Shown: positions 1 to 8,820, counted from the first letter of the stretch. The stretch: 64,000 bases of DNA from Pseudomonadota bacterium (GCA_023458055.1 JAEXAW010000084.1:62001-126000); one strand, 5' to 3'. Numbers and translations: made by a program. Notes: a model not told the origin generated them from the sequence alone.

Positions 1-87
1 CAGTTGCGCTTGCGCACCGCGCCGCAAATGCACAAAGGCTCGCTCGCGGTGATCGACCTTCTCTGGCAGAAAATGGACGCAGCATGA
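1..87 (+). CDS. 3' end of an unidentified upstream gene (partial)
   Basis: An open frame enters from the left edge and ends in TGA at 85-87, giving 28 residues that end LLWQKMDAA. Its stop overlaps the next start in an ATGA arrangement, so the two genes are probably translationally coupled. The visible tail is too short to assign a family, and I do not recognise it. Confidence 0.55.
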   Translation, partial: QLRLRTAPQMHKGSLAVIDLLWQKMDAA

Positions 88-575
88 CTGCGCGCAAATT
101 GACCGACAAGGAAAAGGCGCTTGCGAGGAGCGTGTTCGGCAATGCGATCAATTATGAAACGGTCGAAATCCGCAACAAGAAATGGGCCTTTTTCCAGCCC
201 AAGCTGGTCGCGATGGCCCCGATGGGACATATCCATTTCAACCCGGCCTCGGACCTGTATTGCGATGATTTCTGCGACATGGAGCTCTACCGTCAGGGTC
301 TTTTCATCCATGAGATGACCCATGTATGGCAGGCGCAAAAGCGCGGGCGCTTCTATCTGGTGCTGATGCGGCTCCCGTTTGCGCGTTACAGCTACAGCCT
401 CAAGCCCGGCTGGCCGCTCGAACGCTATGGGCTCGAACAACAGGCCGAGATTGTCCGCCACATCTTCCTGTTGCGGAACAGGCAGAAGGTGCGTGGGGCG
501 CCTCCGCTGGAGCATTATGAGGGTATTTTGCCCGACAATTTCCGGCTGGCCGATGAGGTTGGGCGTAGCGCTTAA
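84..575 (+). CDS. vgr-related protein with HExxH metalloprotease-like motif
   Basis: This is a 163-residue cytosolic-looking protein with no signal peptide. The sequence HEMTH lies at residues 76-80, and a further acidic stretch, EQQAE, at 118-122 could supply a third metal ligand, as in short gluzincin-like domains. Similar sphingomonad proteins are usually called vgr-related, but I know of no demonstrated substrate. The ATG overlaps the stop of the preceding gene, so the pair is likely one operon. Peptidase activity is an inference from the motif alone; a structural metal site is equally possible. Confidence 0.7.
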   Translation: MTARKLTDKEKALARSVFGNAINYETVEIRNKKWAFFQPKLVAMAPMGHIHFNPASDLYCDDFCDMELYRQGLFIHEMTHVWQAQKRGRFYLVLMRLPFARYSYSLKPGWPLERYGLEQQAEIVRHIFLLRNRQKVRGAPPLEHYEGILPDNFRLADEVGRSA

Positions 576-642
576 CCGCAAACATATGCGGCGAGGCAAG
601 CGAACCTTCCCCCGCCGCACTGGCGATGCCTAACGCCGAGGC

Positions 643-1431
643 TTACAGCCGTTCGATCTTGCGCGCGGCTTCATCAATAATCTCGACAATCGCGAACAGG
701 CGTTCTCTGGCTGCCTCGCCCTCACCTGCCGACTGCATCATCTTGTGGCGCAGCGCGGTTCCGAGATTTTGCATGGCGCGCATCGCCGGAGCAGCGTCGG
801 CCCGGTTGCCGCGCCGGGCAAATCCGGCAATGCGTTCCAGCAATTCCTCGATCTCGCCCGATTTGGCGTCGAGCTCAGCCTTACCGGCATCGGTGATGGC
901 ATAGCTTTTGCGCGGGCCGCCATCGCCCTGTTCGACGATGAGGTCCATGTCAGCGAGCAATGTCAGCGTCGGATAGACCAATCCCGGCGAGGGCGCATAA
1001 CTTCCGCCCGATAGCTCTTCAATCGCGCGGATGAGTTCATAGCCGTGGCGCGGACTATCCCCGATCAGCTTGAGCATGAGGAGGCGCAGTTCCTCGCCAT
1101 CGAAGCGCTTGCGACGCCGTTGCCGCCCGCCACCACCGCCGCCGCCGAACCCGCCGCGACCACCATCGCCGAACGGACCACCGGGAGCGAACGGACCGTC
1201 AGGGCCGAAAGGCCCGTGCGGACCGAAGGGGCCGTCCGGGCCGAAAGGTCCATCGGCACCGAATAGACCGGCGAAATTAGCGCCTTTGTGAAAGCCGCGT
1301 CCGCGCCCTTCGCGCCGTTCGCCATGGCGGCCTTCACCGCGGGGGTGATCACCCTGCTCTTGTCCGCGACGATATCCGCCACGGGAATGCGAATGAAAAT
1401 GCGTCAAATCTTGTTTCCTTAAATGTTTCAT
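643..1431 (-). CDS. PadR family transcriptional regulator with Gly/Pro-rich N-terminal extension
   Basis: The 262-residue product has a PadR winged helix at about residues 110-190, including LMLKLIGDSPRHGYELIRAI and the wing segment GLVYPTLTLLADM, followed by a helical dimerisation tail. Residues 1-108 are unlike a minimal PadR: a His/Arg-rich start, then tandem GPFGPD-like units at about 60-88, then a poly-Gly tract. PadR proteins are usually repressors that respond to small ligands or stress. An AT-rich palindrome lies 9 bases upstream of the ATG and there is no clear ribosome binding site, so autoregulation of a near-leaderless message is plausible. The target gene is unknown. Confidence 0.85.
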   Translation of the reverse strand: MKHLRKQDLTHFHSHSRGGYRRGQEQGDHPRGEGRHGERREGRGRGFHKGANFAGLFGADGPFGPDGPFGPHGPFGPDGPFAPGGPFGDGGRGGFGGGGGGGRQRRRKRFDGEELRLLMLKLIGDSPRHGYELIRAIEELSGGSYAPSPGLVYPTLTLLADMDLIVEQGDGGPRKSYAITDAGKAELDAKSGEIEELLERIAGFARRGNRADAAPAMRAMQNLGTALRHKMMQSAGEGEAARERLFAIVEIIDEAARKIERL

Positions 1432-1459
1432 GATGTGTTTAAGATATATCTTGATGTGT
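1431..1459. promoter_or_regulatory. Candidate PadR operator: palindrome within a direct repeat
   Basis: The perfect 12-bp palindrome AAGATATATCTT lies at 1441-1452. It is flanked by direct copies of TGATGTGT at 1431-1438 and 1452-1459, two helical turns apart. It sits immediately upstream of the padR-like start codon, where a bound dimer would block transcription. The assignment to this regulator is inferred from position. Confidence 0.5.
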
Positions 1460-1633
1460 CTTTGTCAATGAGGAGCAGCGGAATTTTTAATAGCGGGAAC
1501 CCGGACATCGATAGGCTGGGGCTGGCGCGCGGCGATCCTACGGCTTGCGGGCTTGGCGGCGCGACATGCTTGCGTCATATTTGTGCGGCACAAGAACCTC
1601 ACCAAAGCGCAATCGCAACCAGGAGAGCCGCCG

Positions 1634-2275
1634 ATGGCCGAAATCACATTCTACACCAACCCCATGTCGCGCGGGCAGATTGCGCGGTGGGCGCTCGAAG
1701 AAGCGGGCGCCGATTATGAGCAGGTGCTGCTCGATTATGATACGACGATGAAGACGGCCGACTATTTGGCCATCAACCCGATGGGCAAGGTTCCCGCCAT
1801 TGTCCATCATAGCGGTGGCGGCGACCGTGTGGTGACCGAGGCCGCCGCAATCTGCGCCTATCTCGCCGATGCCTATCCCGACAAGGAACTCGCGCCAACC
1901 GAGGCCGAGCGTGCCGATTATTATCGCTGGATATTCTTTGCCGCCGGGCCGATTGAAGCGGCGGTGACCGCCAAATCGCTTGGCATGTTACCCGATCCTG
2001 AAAAAGCCAAGTCGGTGGGCTATGGCAGCTATGACGACGTCATCAATGCGCTTGATCATGTGCTGGGCGATGGCCGCGCGTTCATTTGCGGCGACCGTTT
2101 CACCATGGCTGACGTCTATTTCGGTAGCCAGATCGACTGGGGTCTGATGTTTGGCACCATTGAAAAGCGGCCCAATTTCGAAGCCTATGCCGCGCGCCTG
2201 CAGCAACGCCCCGCTTATCAGAAGGCCAAAGCGATTGACGGCGAACTCATCGCCAAGATGCAGCAGAGCGGATAG
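1634..2275 (+). CDS. Glutathione S-transferase family protein
   Basis: The product is 213 residues with an N-terminal thioredoxin-like GST domain (MAEITFYTNPMSRGQIARW, with the glutathione-contacting VPAIV and a following EAAAICAYLAD) and an all-helical C-terminal domain (about residues 90-205, including the FTMADVYFG motif). The start is set by AGGAG at 1621-1625, eight bases before ATG 1634; the open frame extends further upstream without support. GSTs conjugate glutathione to electrophiles or act as thiol reductases. The Ser in the MSRG segment is the likely catalytic residue. The natural substrate cannot be read from sequence. Confidence 0.88.
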   Translation: MAEITFYTNPMSRGQIARWALEEAGADYEQVLLDYDTTMKTADYLAINPMGKVPAIVHHSGGGDRVVTEAAAICAYLADAYPDKELAPTEAERADYYRWIFFAAGPIEAAVTAKSLGMLPDPEKAKSVGYGSYDDVINALDHVLGDGRAFICGDRFTMADVYFGSQIDWGLMFGTIEKRPNFEAYAARLQQRPAYQKAKAIDGELIAKMQQSG

Positions 2276-2299
2276 GCAGCAGCCTTTGAGGGACAAACA

Positions 2300-2333
2300 A
2301 AAAGGCCCGGCGGATCGCTCCACCGGGCCTTTT
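2300..2333. terminator. Bidirectional intrinsic terminator between GST and BI-1 genes
   Basis: The arms AAAAGGCCCGG (2300-2310) and CCGGGCCTTTT (2323-2333) pair perfectly around a 12-base loop, with T-runs on both strands. It serves the GST gene on the plus strand and the convergent BI-1 family gene on the minus strand. Confidence 0.85.
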
Positions 2334-2350
2334 CGTAAACTGTTTCTAGC

Positions 2351-3109
2351 TTAGTCGTTGCTGCCCATGAACGAGAGCAGGAACTGGAACATGTTGATGA
2401 AGTCGAGATAGAGCGACAGCGCGCCCATGATCATCGTCTTGCCGACCATGTCGGAACCCGCAACATGGAAGTACATGCTCTTGATACGCTGCGTATCATA
2501 AGCCGTGAGCCCTGCGAACACGAGCACGCCAATCGCGCTGACCGCGAAATAGAGCGCCGGGGACTGCAGGAAGATATTGATGATCGACGCAACGATCAGG
2601 CCGATCACACCCATGATCAGGAAGCTACCCCAACCGGACAGATTCTTCTTCGTGGTATAGCCCCAAATGCTGAGACCCAGGAAAGCAACCGCGGTTGCAA
2701 AGAAGGTCTGGGCAATCGATCCGCCGGTAAAGCGCAGGAAGATGGTCGAGAGCGATGCACCCATAACCGCAGCAAAGGCCCAGAAGGTGAGCTTGAGCGC
2801 GCCTTCGCTCATGCGGTTTACGCCCGCGCTCAGCACCAGTACGAATGCCAGCGGCGCGAACAGTGCAACCCAACCGAGCAACGTGAAGCCGGTCGGGCCC
2901 ACGAGCAGATTGACGAGGCTGCTATTGCCGATGAGATAGGCAACAACGCCGGTCAGGCCAACGCCCGCCGCCATATAGTTATAAACGCCCTGCATGTAGG
3001 AACGCAGGCCCGCATCATAAGTCGCGTCCGGAACACCGACACTGCCGTGATAGCTGGTGTTGTCGACGCCGACGCGATTGTCGAGGCGGGGATCAGACCA
3101 GTTAGCCAT
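2351..3109 (-). CDS. Bax inhibitor-1/YccA family integral membrane protein
   Basis: The protein is 252 residues with about seven membrane segments and the conserved BI-1 ending (YDTQRIKSMY, then LYLDFINMFQFLLSFMG). In bacteria this family is linked to FtsH quality control (YccA) or to pH-gated calcium leak (YetJ); which applies here is unknown. The start is ATG 3109 (MANWSDPR) with a GGAG about 10 bases upstream. The frame stays open to 3412, but that extension lies over thpR on the other strand and looks non-coding. Confidence 0.9.
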   Translation of the reverse strand: MANWSDPRLDNRVGVDNTSYHGSVGVPDATYDAGLRSYMQGVYNYMAAGVGLTGVVAYLIGNSSLVNLLVGPTGFTLLGWVALFAPLAFVLVLSAGVNRMSEGALKLTFWAFAAVMGASLSTIFLRFTGGSIAQTFFATAVAFLGLSIWGYTTKKNLSGWGSFLIMGVIGLIVASIINIFLQSPALYFAVSAIGVLVFAGLTAYDTQRIKSMYFHVAGSDMVGKTMIMGALSLYLDFINMFQFLLSFMGSND

Positions 3110-3257
3110 TATATAAAACTCCGTTGCACCGGCCCCTCGCCGGCATGCCTGATATATTGGAGCATGGCGGGAAAAATACAAGAAAAACCGGACAAGGACG
3201 TTCCGATTATTCATACTGCGCCGCTTACACTTGCACCGTCCGGCCGAATCCATCACG

Positions 3258-3800
3258 ATGCGGCCCATGCACCGCTTGTTCGTTGGTTTGAGACCCCCCC
3301 CTCCCATGCGCGCACTCCTGCTCGGATTGATGGGCGGGGTTGCGGGCGCGCGCTGGCAGGATGACGGCCAACTCCATCTGACGCTCAAATTCATCGGCGA
3401 TGTTGATCGCAATCAGGCGGATGATGTGGCGGCGGCACTCGGCAGCCTGCCATTCAGCGGCATCGACCTTGCGCTCAATGGTGTGGGCACTTTTGCAAAG
3501 AAAAGCCTGACCCATACCCTATGGGCGGGGGTTACGCCGCATGACGCGCTGATCCGCTTGCACAAGAAGGTCGAACAGGCTTGCGCCCGCGCAGGTGTGC
3601 CGGAAGAAAACCGAGCCTTTGCGCCGCATATCACGCTGGCGCGGCTCAATCGCGCGACCGGGCCGCTTGATGCGTTTCTGGAAATGCATAGCGGCCTTTG
3701 CTCTCCGCCGATGCGTTTCGATCATTTCTATCTCTATGAAAGCCATATGGGACAAGGTGGCTCAATCTATGAGCCGGTGGTGCGTTATCCGCTGGCTTGA
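3258..3800 (+). CDS. thpR: RNA 2',3'-cyclic phosphodiesterase (2H family, 2'-5' RNA ligase type)
   Basis: The product is about 180 residues with the two signature HxTx motifs of the 2H phosphoesterase superfamily: HLTLKF at residue 40 and HITLAR at residue 124. Together they form a symmetric active site that hydrolyses 2',3'-cyclic phosphates on RNA ends. Two ATGs three codons apart (3258 and 3267) are both possible and neither has a good ribosome binding site; the family usually begins near MHRLFV, so 3267 may be the true start. The 3' end overlaps the convergent phosphatase gene by 16 bases. Confidence 0.88.
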   Translation: MRPMHRLFVGLRPPPPMRALLLGLMGGVAGARWQDDGQLHLTLKFIGDVDRNQADDVAAALGSLPFSGIDLALNGVGTFAKKSLTHTLWAGVTPHDALIRLHKKVEQACARAGVPEENRAFAPHITLARLNRATGPLDAFLEMHSGLCSPPMRFDHFYLYESHMGQGGSIYEPVVRYPLA

Positions 3801-4261
3801 AGCGACGCCAGCAAACCCCGCACGCCAGCGTCACAATCTTGCCAGCACAGCTCGAAATCCTTTTCGTCGCCATAATAGGGATCGGCGACCGCCTGCCCTT
3901 CCCGCCCCGGCACATGGTCGAGGAGCAAGCTCAGCTTTGCCGTGCTCCCCGCCGGTTGGAGTCGCTTTAAATTGGCGAGATTTTCATGGTCCATCGCAAC
4001 GATATGGTCGAAGCGGGTAAAGTCCTCCGGCTGGATTTGCCGTGCCCGCAAATGATGGATCCGCGTATCGTGCCGCGCCGCCTCGGCAATCGCGCGGGGA
4101 TCGGGCGGATGGCCGATATGCCATTCCCCGGTGCCGGCCGAATCCAGCTTAACCGCAAGCCCCATTTGCTCGCTGCGCACTTCCGCAATCCCTTCGGCGG
4201 TCGGCGAACGACAGATGTTGCCGAGGCAGACAAAGAGGATGGATGGAACGATCCTGGACAT
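3785..4261 (-). CDS. Low molecular weight protein-tyrosine-phosphatase
   Basis: The protein is 158 residues. The P-loop CLGNICRS at residues 12-19 supplies the nucleophile Cys12 and phosphate-binding Arg18, and DPYY at 127-130 supplies the general acid Asp127, so all catalytic residues are present. Such enzymes remove phosphate from tyrosine, and in several bacteria they control exopolysaccharide export. ugd lies about 2.3 kb away, but no tyrosine kinase is visible nearby. The tail overlaps thpR tail to tail. Confidence 0.92.
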   Translation of the reverse strand: MSRIVPSILFVCLGNICRSPTAEGIAEVRSEQMGLAVKLDSAGTGEWHIGHPPDPRAIAEAARHDTRIHHLRARQIQPEDFTRFDHIVAMDHENLANLKRLQPAGSTAKLSLLLDHVPGREGQAVADPYYGDEKDFELCWQDCDAGVRGLLASLQASG

Positions 4262-4354
4262 AAGCTTTCCCTAGCGGTGGATATTTTACGTTAGACAACG
4301 GGTTTCGCTCTGCTACCTATTGGCCAACGAAAAGAAAAAGAGAAGAGGGGTTGC

Positions 4355-5950
4355 ATGGCCGACGAGGTACAGACCGACGCGCTTGTGGTCGAACAGGAGC
4401 CAGCCGGCCCCCCGATTTCCCGCAACTATAGCTGGTATGTGCTCGGCATATTGGTGCTGGTTTATATCGTCAATTTCGTTGACCGCCAGATCATGTCGAT
4501 CCTTGCGAACGATATCAAGGCCGACCTTCAACTGACGGATGCGCAGCTCGGATTTCTCGGCGGCGCCGCTTTTGCCGTATTTTATGCGCTGTTCGGCATT
4601 CCGCTCGGGCGGCTTGCGGATAATTGGCATCGCGTGCGGTTGATGACTATTGGCCTCACCTTATGGTCGATCATGACCGCCTTGTCGGGGTTCGCGCGCA
4701 GCGTGCCGCAACTCGCCGCGGCGCGTATCGGCGTGGGGGTCGGTGAGGCCACCGCAAGCCCTTGTGCTTATTCGCTGATTTCCGATTATTTCCCCAAGCA
4801 TCAGCGCGCGACCGCGCTCGCTATCTATTCATCGGGCCTTTATCTCGGCACCGGTCTTTCGCTGTTTCTCGGCGGGAAGATTGCGACCTGGTGGAACGCG
4901 ACCTATCCCGGCGGGGGGCCGCTCGGGCTGGTCGGATGGCAAGCGGCATTCGTCATTGTCGGCCTTCCCGGCCTGTTGCTGGCGATCCTCGTCTTCACCA
5001 TCAAGGAGCCGATCCGTGGCCGGTTTGAGGATTATACGCCCGCACCCGCCGTCAGCCCGTTCAAGGATTTCGTCGCCGAAATCATGTCGGTGATCCCGCC
5101 CTTCACGCTGATCGGCGCAATGAGCCGCGGCATGGGTGCGCTCGGTATCAACCTGCTGTTCGGCGCGCTGATGGCTGCGATCGCCTATGGCATGATCCGT
5201 CTGACGGGCGAGAAAAATATCCCGCAATGGGTGGCGATCTGCCTTGGTTTTTATGCCGTGTTCAGCTGGGCCAACGCGCTCAAGGAACGCTCGCCCGCAA
5301 CCCATCGGCTGATCTGGGGAACGCCCGCGTTTCTTTATACCGCACTGGGCTATAGCTTTGTGAGCTTCACCTCTTATGCGGTGAGCTTCTGGACCGCGCC
5401 TTATGTCGAGCGCACCTTCCCGATGCTAAGCAAGGCAGAGATCGGCTTTTCGATCGGTGGTCTCTCCGCGCTGGGCGGTTTTCTCGGCGTCATCGGCGGG
5501 GGCAAGCTCGCTGATATCCTGCGCGCGCGTAATCCTTCTGGCCGCATTCTGGTGGTGATGTTCGGCGCGCTCGCGCCCATTCCGCCGATGGTCGTCGCGC
5601 TCTATACCACCGACTTCACTTTATTCTGCGCGATGTATTTCTGCATGGCGGCTTTTTCCGCGATGGCGCTGGGCGCGGCGGGCGCGACGACACAGGACCT
5701 TGTGCTGCCCCACATGCGCGGCGCGGCGGCGGCGGCGCTGTTTGTCGGGACAACATTGGTCGGCTTGGGACTCGGCCCCTATGTGGTGGGGCAGGTTTCC
5801 ACCATCACGGGGAGCCTGCGCACCGGCATCCTGTCCTTGCTGACGTTGATGCCGGTCGCGATCGTCTTGCTGACCCTCGCCTACAAGAAATTGCCGGAAG
5901 CCGAAGCGACCCTGGCCGAACGCGCCAAGGCCGCCGAAGAGGGACGCTGA
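4355..5950 (+). CDS. MFS transporter, spinster-like subfamily
   Basis: The protein is 531 residues with about 12 membrane helices and an N-terminal cytoplasmic tail. The segment NFVDRQIMSIL and the cytoplasmic loop GRLADNWHRVR match the spinster-like MFS proteins common in sphingomonads. Family members have been linked to lipid and organic anion transport; no substrate can be named here. ATG 4355 follows a purine-rich GAGGGG run. The gene ends 13 bases from the convergent sodC stop. Confidence 0.88.
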   Translation: MADEVQTDALVVEQEPAGPPISRNYSWYVLGILVLVYIVNFVDRQIMSILANDIKADLQLTDAQLGFLGGAAFAVFYALFGIPLGRLADNWHRVRLMTIGLTLWSIMTALSGFARSVPQLAAARIGVGVGEATASPCAYSLISDYFPKHQRATALAIYSSGLYLGTGLSLFLGGKIATWWNATYPGGGPLGLVGWQAAFVIVGLPGLLLAILVFTIKEPIRGRFEDYTPAPAVSPFKDFVAEIMSVIPPFTLIGAMSRGMGALGINLLFGALMAAIAYGMIRLTGEKNIPQWVAICLGFYAVFSWANALKERSPATHRLIWGTPAFLYTALGYSFVSFTSYAVSFWTAPYVERTFPMLSKAEIGFSIGGLSALGGFLGVIGGGKLADILRARNPSGRILVVMFGALAPIPPMVVALYTTDFTLFCAMYFCMAAFSAMALGAAGATTQDLVLPHMRGAAAAALFVGTTLVGLGLGPYVVGQVSTITGSLRTGILSLLTLMPVAIVLLTLAYKKLPEAEATLAERAKAAEEGR

Positions 5951-5963
5951 GCGCAGTAGCGCG

Positions 5964-6497
5964 TTAAACCTGACGGAACACGCCGCAGGCGATACGATCA
6001 CCGCTATTGCCCGACGGGTCGGTTTTCATGTCGTCTGGACCTGCGTGAACGACGATGGCCCCGCCATCCGTATCGATGATGCCGCCCGGCCCCGTCACGG
6101 ACTGGGCTGGAATACGGAAGCTAATGCTCCCCGCCCCGTTCCCGCCCACGACAAGATTGGGAAGGTCACCGCCATGCGGTCCCATGCTGCTTTCCAGGCC
6201 ATGCTGGCGCCCCATGGGATTCCAGTGCGCGCCTGCGGTGGTGAATTTCGGCGCGTCGCACTGGCCGACCATGTGGATGTGCGTACCATAAGTGCCCGCC
6301 GCCAGTTGCGAAACGCCGACCTTGATTTCGATGTCCGAGCCGCGCTGATAGGCGAGCGCCTCCCCGATCACGCTTCCCCAAGCGTTGCGGATATCCGCAC
6401 GCGCCGCCGGAGCCCCGGAGCCGCTATAGGTCGCGCAGGCCGAAAGACTCATTGCGGCAGCCAGAGAAAGACCAATAAGCGGATAGTGGCGGGACAT
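5964..6497 (-). CDS. sodC: Superoxide dismutase [Cu-Zn], lipoprotein form
   Basis: The protein is 177 residues with a lipoprotein signal peptide (LSAC, acylated Cys21), so it is likely tethered in the periplasm. All metal ligands are present: copper His73, His75, His91 and His151; zinc His91, His99, His108 and Asp111. The structural disulphide pair Cys80-Cys171 and the channel Arg168 are also in place. It dismutates periplasmic superoxide. ATG 6497 follows AAGGA at a spacing of about eight bases. The bacterial GPHGGDLPNL segment is intact. Confidence 0.95.
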   Translation of the reverse strand: MSRHYPLIGLSLAAAMSLSACATYSGSGAPAARADIRNAWGSVIGEALAYQRGSDIEIKVGVSQLAAGTYGTHIHMVGQCDAPKFTTAGAHWNPMGRQHGLESSMGPHGGDLPNLVVGGNGAGSISFRIPAQSVTGPGGIIDTDGGAIVVHAGPDDMKTDPSGNSGDRIACGVFRQV

Positions 6498-6587
6498 AAT
6501 CGGGTTCCTTTTGACTTGAGGCGGGTGTTCAACCCTTGCAACGGCTGAGCCGCCGCCCCGGTTCCCCGCAAAATCCCGAACTGATAC

Positions 6588-7901
6588 CTATTGCGAGTCG
6601 CTTAGCCCGATCGAATAATGCTCGAAGCCGGCGCGCTCCACCTCGGCGCGCGGATAGACGTTGCGCAGATCGACCAGCTTTTTCTGGGCGACCAGCCCCG
6701 CTAACTGCTCCAGATCAAGCGCGCGGAACGCGTTCCATTCGGTCACGATCACCACCGCGTCCGCGCCATTGGCGGCATCATAGGCGTCTTTTGCCATTTT
6801 AACCTCGGGCATCAACGGCGCGGCGACCTCCATGCCTTCGGGATCATAGGCAGTAATTTCGACACCCGCATCGAGCAGCGACTGCACAATCGCGAGCGAA
6901 GGTGCATCGCGCATATCGTCGGTATTGGGCTTGAAGGTGAGACCCAGCAGCGCGACCTTCTTGCCGCGCGCATCGCCGCCCAGTGCCTTGATGATCTTGC
7001 GGCCCATCGCGCGCTTGCGGTTGTCGTTGACCTGCGCCACCGCCTCGACGATGCGGATCGGCACGTCATGGTCTTGCGCGGTCTTGAGCAGCGCCAGCGT
7101 ATCCTTGGGAAAACAGCTGCCGCCATAGCCAGGTCCGGCATGGAGGAATTTCGATCCGATACGGTTATCAAGGCCGATTCCGCGCGCGACATCCTGCACA
7201 TCCGCGCCCACCACCTCGCACAGATCGGCGATTTCGTTGATAAAGGTGATCTTGGTCGCGAGGAACGCGTTCGCCGCATATTTGGTGAGCTCGGCGGTGC
7301 GACGGCCGGTAAACAGGAGCGGTGCCTGGTTGAGATAGAGCGGGCGGTAAATTTCGCGCATCACGTCCGACGCCCATTCCTCCTCGCTGCCGATGACGAT
7401 GCGGTCGGGGCGCTTGAAATCGCTGATCGCCGCGCCTTCGCGCAAAAATTCGGGGTTGGAGACGACCGCGATGCGGTTGCTGCTATTGGCCTCCCGCAGG
7501 ATGCGTTCGACTTCATCGCCGGTGCCGACGGGGACGGTCGATTTGGTCACAACCACGCAGTCATGGTCGAGCGCCTCGCCAATCTCCTTCGCGGCGGCAT
7601 AGACATAGGATAGGTCCGCATGACCATCGCCGCGCCGCGAGGGCGTACCGACCGCGATGAATACCGCGTCAGCGTCCTTGACCGCATCAGAAATTTCGGT
7701 GGTGAAGGAAAGCCGCGCTCCGGCGACATTGGCCGCAACCAGTTGATCAAGGCCGGGTTCATAGATCGGCATCTTGCCTTCAAGTAGCGCATCAATTTTG
7801 CGCTGGTCTTTATCGACGCATACCACCTTATGGCCGAAATCGGCGAAGCAGGCGCCCGAGACGAGGCCGACATATCCGGCACCGATCATTGCAATCTTCA
7901 T
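6588..7901 (-). CDS. ugd: UDP-glucose 6-dehydrogenase
   Basis: The protein is 437 residues, the normal length. It has an N-terminal Rossmann motif, IGAGYVGLVSG, at 6-16, a central substrate domain with the catalytic Cys263 in GYGGSCFPKD, and a C-terminal UDP-binding domain. It oxidises UDP-glucose twice with NAD to UDP-glucuronate for polysaccharide or glycolipid synthesis; sphingomonads need it for glycuronosyl sphingolipids. It stands alone between sodC and exbD, with no polysaccharide cluster in this window. Confidence 0.95.
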   Translation of the reverse strand: MKIAMIGAGYVGLVSGACFADFGHKVVCVDKDQRKIDALLEGKMPIYEPGLDQLVAANVAGARLSFTTEISDAVKDADAVFIAVGTPSRRGDGHADLSYVYAAAKEIGEALDHDCVVVTKSTVPVGTGDEVERILREANSSNRIAVVSNPEFLREGAAISDFKRPDRIVIGSEEEWASDVMREIYRPLYLNQAPLLFTGRRTAELTKYAANAFLATKITFINEIADLCEVVGADVQDVARGIGLDNRIGSKFLHAGPGYGGSCFPKDTLALLKTAQDHDVPIRIVEAVAQVNDNRKRAMGRKIIKALGGDARGKKVALLGLTFKPNTDDMRDAPSLAIVQSLLDAGVEITAYDPEGMEVAAPLMPEVKMAKDAYDAANGADAVVIVTEWNAFRALDLEQLAGLVAQKKLVDLRNVYPRAEVERAGFEHYSIGLSDSQ

Positions 7902-8024
7902 TATGTCATACCCTTATCGCGGTTGGTTCGCGGGAATACGGTTGCCATAGGCCGCCGTTCAACTTGGCGGCGCTATAGCGAACCTCGGCAGGGTACAAAA
8001 GTAGTTATAATGAGCGCGCGTTCC

Positions 8025-8465
8025 TCAAAACGCGCGCGCATATTGCTCGTTACCGATGAAACCGAGACTGTTCACCCTGGCGTGCTTGATCGTCGCCAGC
8101 GTTTCATCCACCACCACATAGCGCGCCCGTTCATCGGGTTGGAGCTGCAGCTCGGGCGGGACATCAAAATCTTTGGTGGCATCCAGCAATTGCGCCAAGC
8201 GGCGCTGATCAACCGGTTCGCCATTCCAGGCGAGGACATTGTCGGCATCAATCGTGATCTTGTTGCGGACCGGATCTGCCCTGCTCTCCCCGTCCATCGG
8301 GAGGTCGACCTTGACCGAGTGCGTCTGGACCGGGACGGTGATGATGAACATCACCAGCAGAACGAGCATCACGTCGATCAGCGGCGTTGTATTCATTTCT
8401 CCGAGCGGCGTTTCACCGGTACGAAGTTTGGCGGCAGCGACTTTGATCCTTTCATATGACAACAT
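8025..8465 (-). CDS. exbD: ExbD/TolR family protein, third stand-alone copy
   Basis: The protein is 146 residues with one N-terminal membrane helix preceded by NTTPLID; Asp31 is the proton-path aspartate. A periplasmic domain follows. It closely resembles the ExbD encoded at 8857-9288, sharing EMNTTPLIDVMLVLLVMFII and the ending GNEQYAR, so it is a recent paralogue. It is cut off from the Ton cluster by a terminator and about 390 bases, and has its own strong ribosome binding site (AGGAGG) and an upstream palindrome. ExbD partners ExbB to energise TonB. Confidence 0.88.
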   Translation of the reverse strand: MLSYERIKVAAAKLRTGETPLGEMNTTPLIDVMLVLLVMFIITVPVQTHSVKVDLPMDGESRADPVRNKITIDADNVLAWNGEPVDQRRLAQLLDATKDFDVPPELQLQPDERARYVVVDETLATIKHARVNSLGFIGNEQYARAF

Positions 8466-8484
8466 CGCATCCTCCTGTGTTTAT

Positions 8485-8506
8485 CGATATAACATATCAT
8501 ATATCG
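8485..8506. promoter_or_regulatory. Inverted repeat upstream of the stand-alone exbD
   Basis: The arms CGATATA (8485-8491) and TATATCG (8500-8506) surround an 8-base spacer. The element lies 20 bases before the exbD start and just upstream of its AGGAGG. It is a candidate repressor site; the protein is unknown. Confidence 0.4.
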
Positions 8507-8791
8507 AGGTCGATGCAATGTAGATTTCGCTGTACGCAAGGTTGAGGCGTACCAAGACTAAAGCAGATTGCCTCATGGGCGTTTTTGGTTGGAGGCTGGG
8601 GACCGTGCGCAATCAATCGCGCCGCCCCCAATCTCCTGCACGTCAGCCGATTTCGCGATTCGTCCTCTACAGACTCGCGCACCTGTCAGCGCCACTCCCC
8701 GAAGAAGCCGCAGGCGCCAGCTTGCTGATGGTCAAGGCGGATGCCATTGATAACGCGTCGCGAAAACCCGCCCAAGAAGGTCAGCCCCAAC

Positions 8792-8820
8792 AAAAAAGGG
8801 CCGGACCATTGGCCCGACCC
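8792..8820 (-). terminator. Terminator of the tonB-exbB-exbD-exbD operon
   Basis: Read on the minus strand, GGGTCGGGCC pairs with GGTCCGGCCC (two G-U pairs) and is followed by six T. It starts 36 bases past the stop of the exbD gene at 8857, separating the cluster from the third exbD. Confidence 0.8.

Noticed and set aside
1180..1262. Short tandem repeats that could suggest a CRISPR or minisatellite
   Set aside because: They are in frame and encode the GPFGPD units of the PadR protein, with no spacer structure.
3110..3412. N-terminal extension of the BI-1 family frame
   Set aside because: It lies over thpR on the other strand, has no ribosome binding site, and the family starts at MANW-like sequence.
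8497..8682. 61-residue minus-strand frame between the exbD genes
   Set aside because: It has no signal, motif or ribosome binding site, and overlaps the exbD upstream palindrome.
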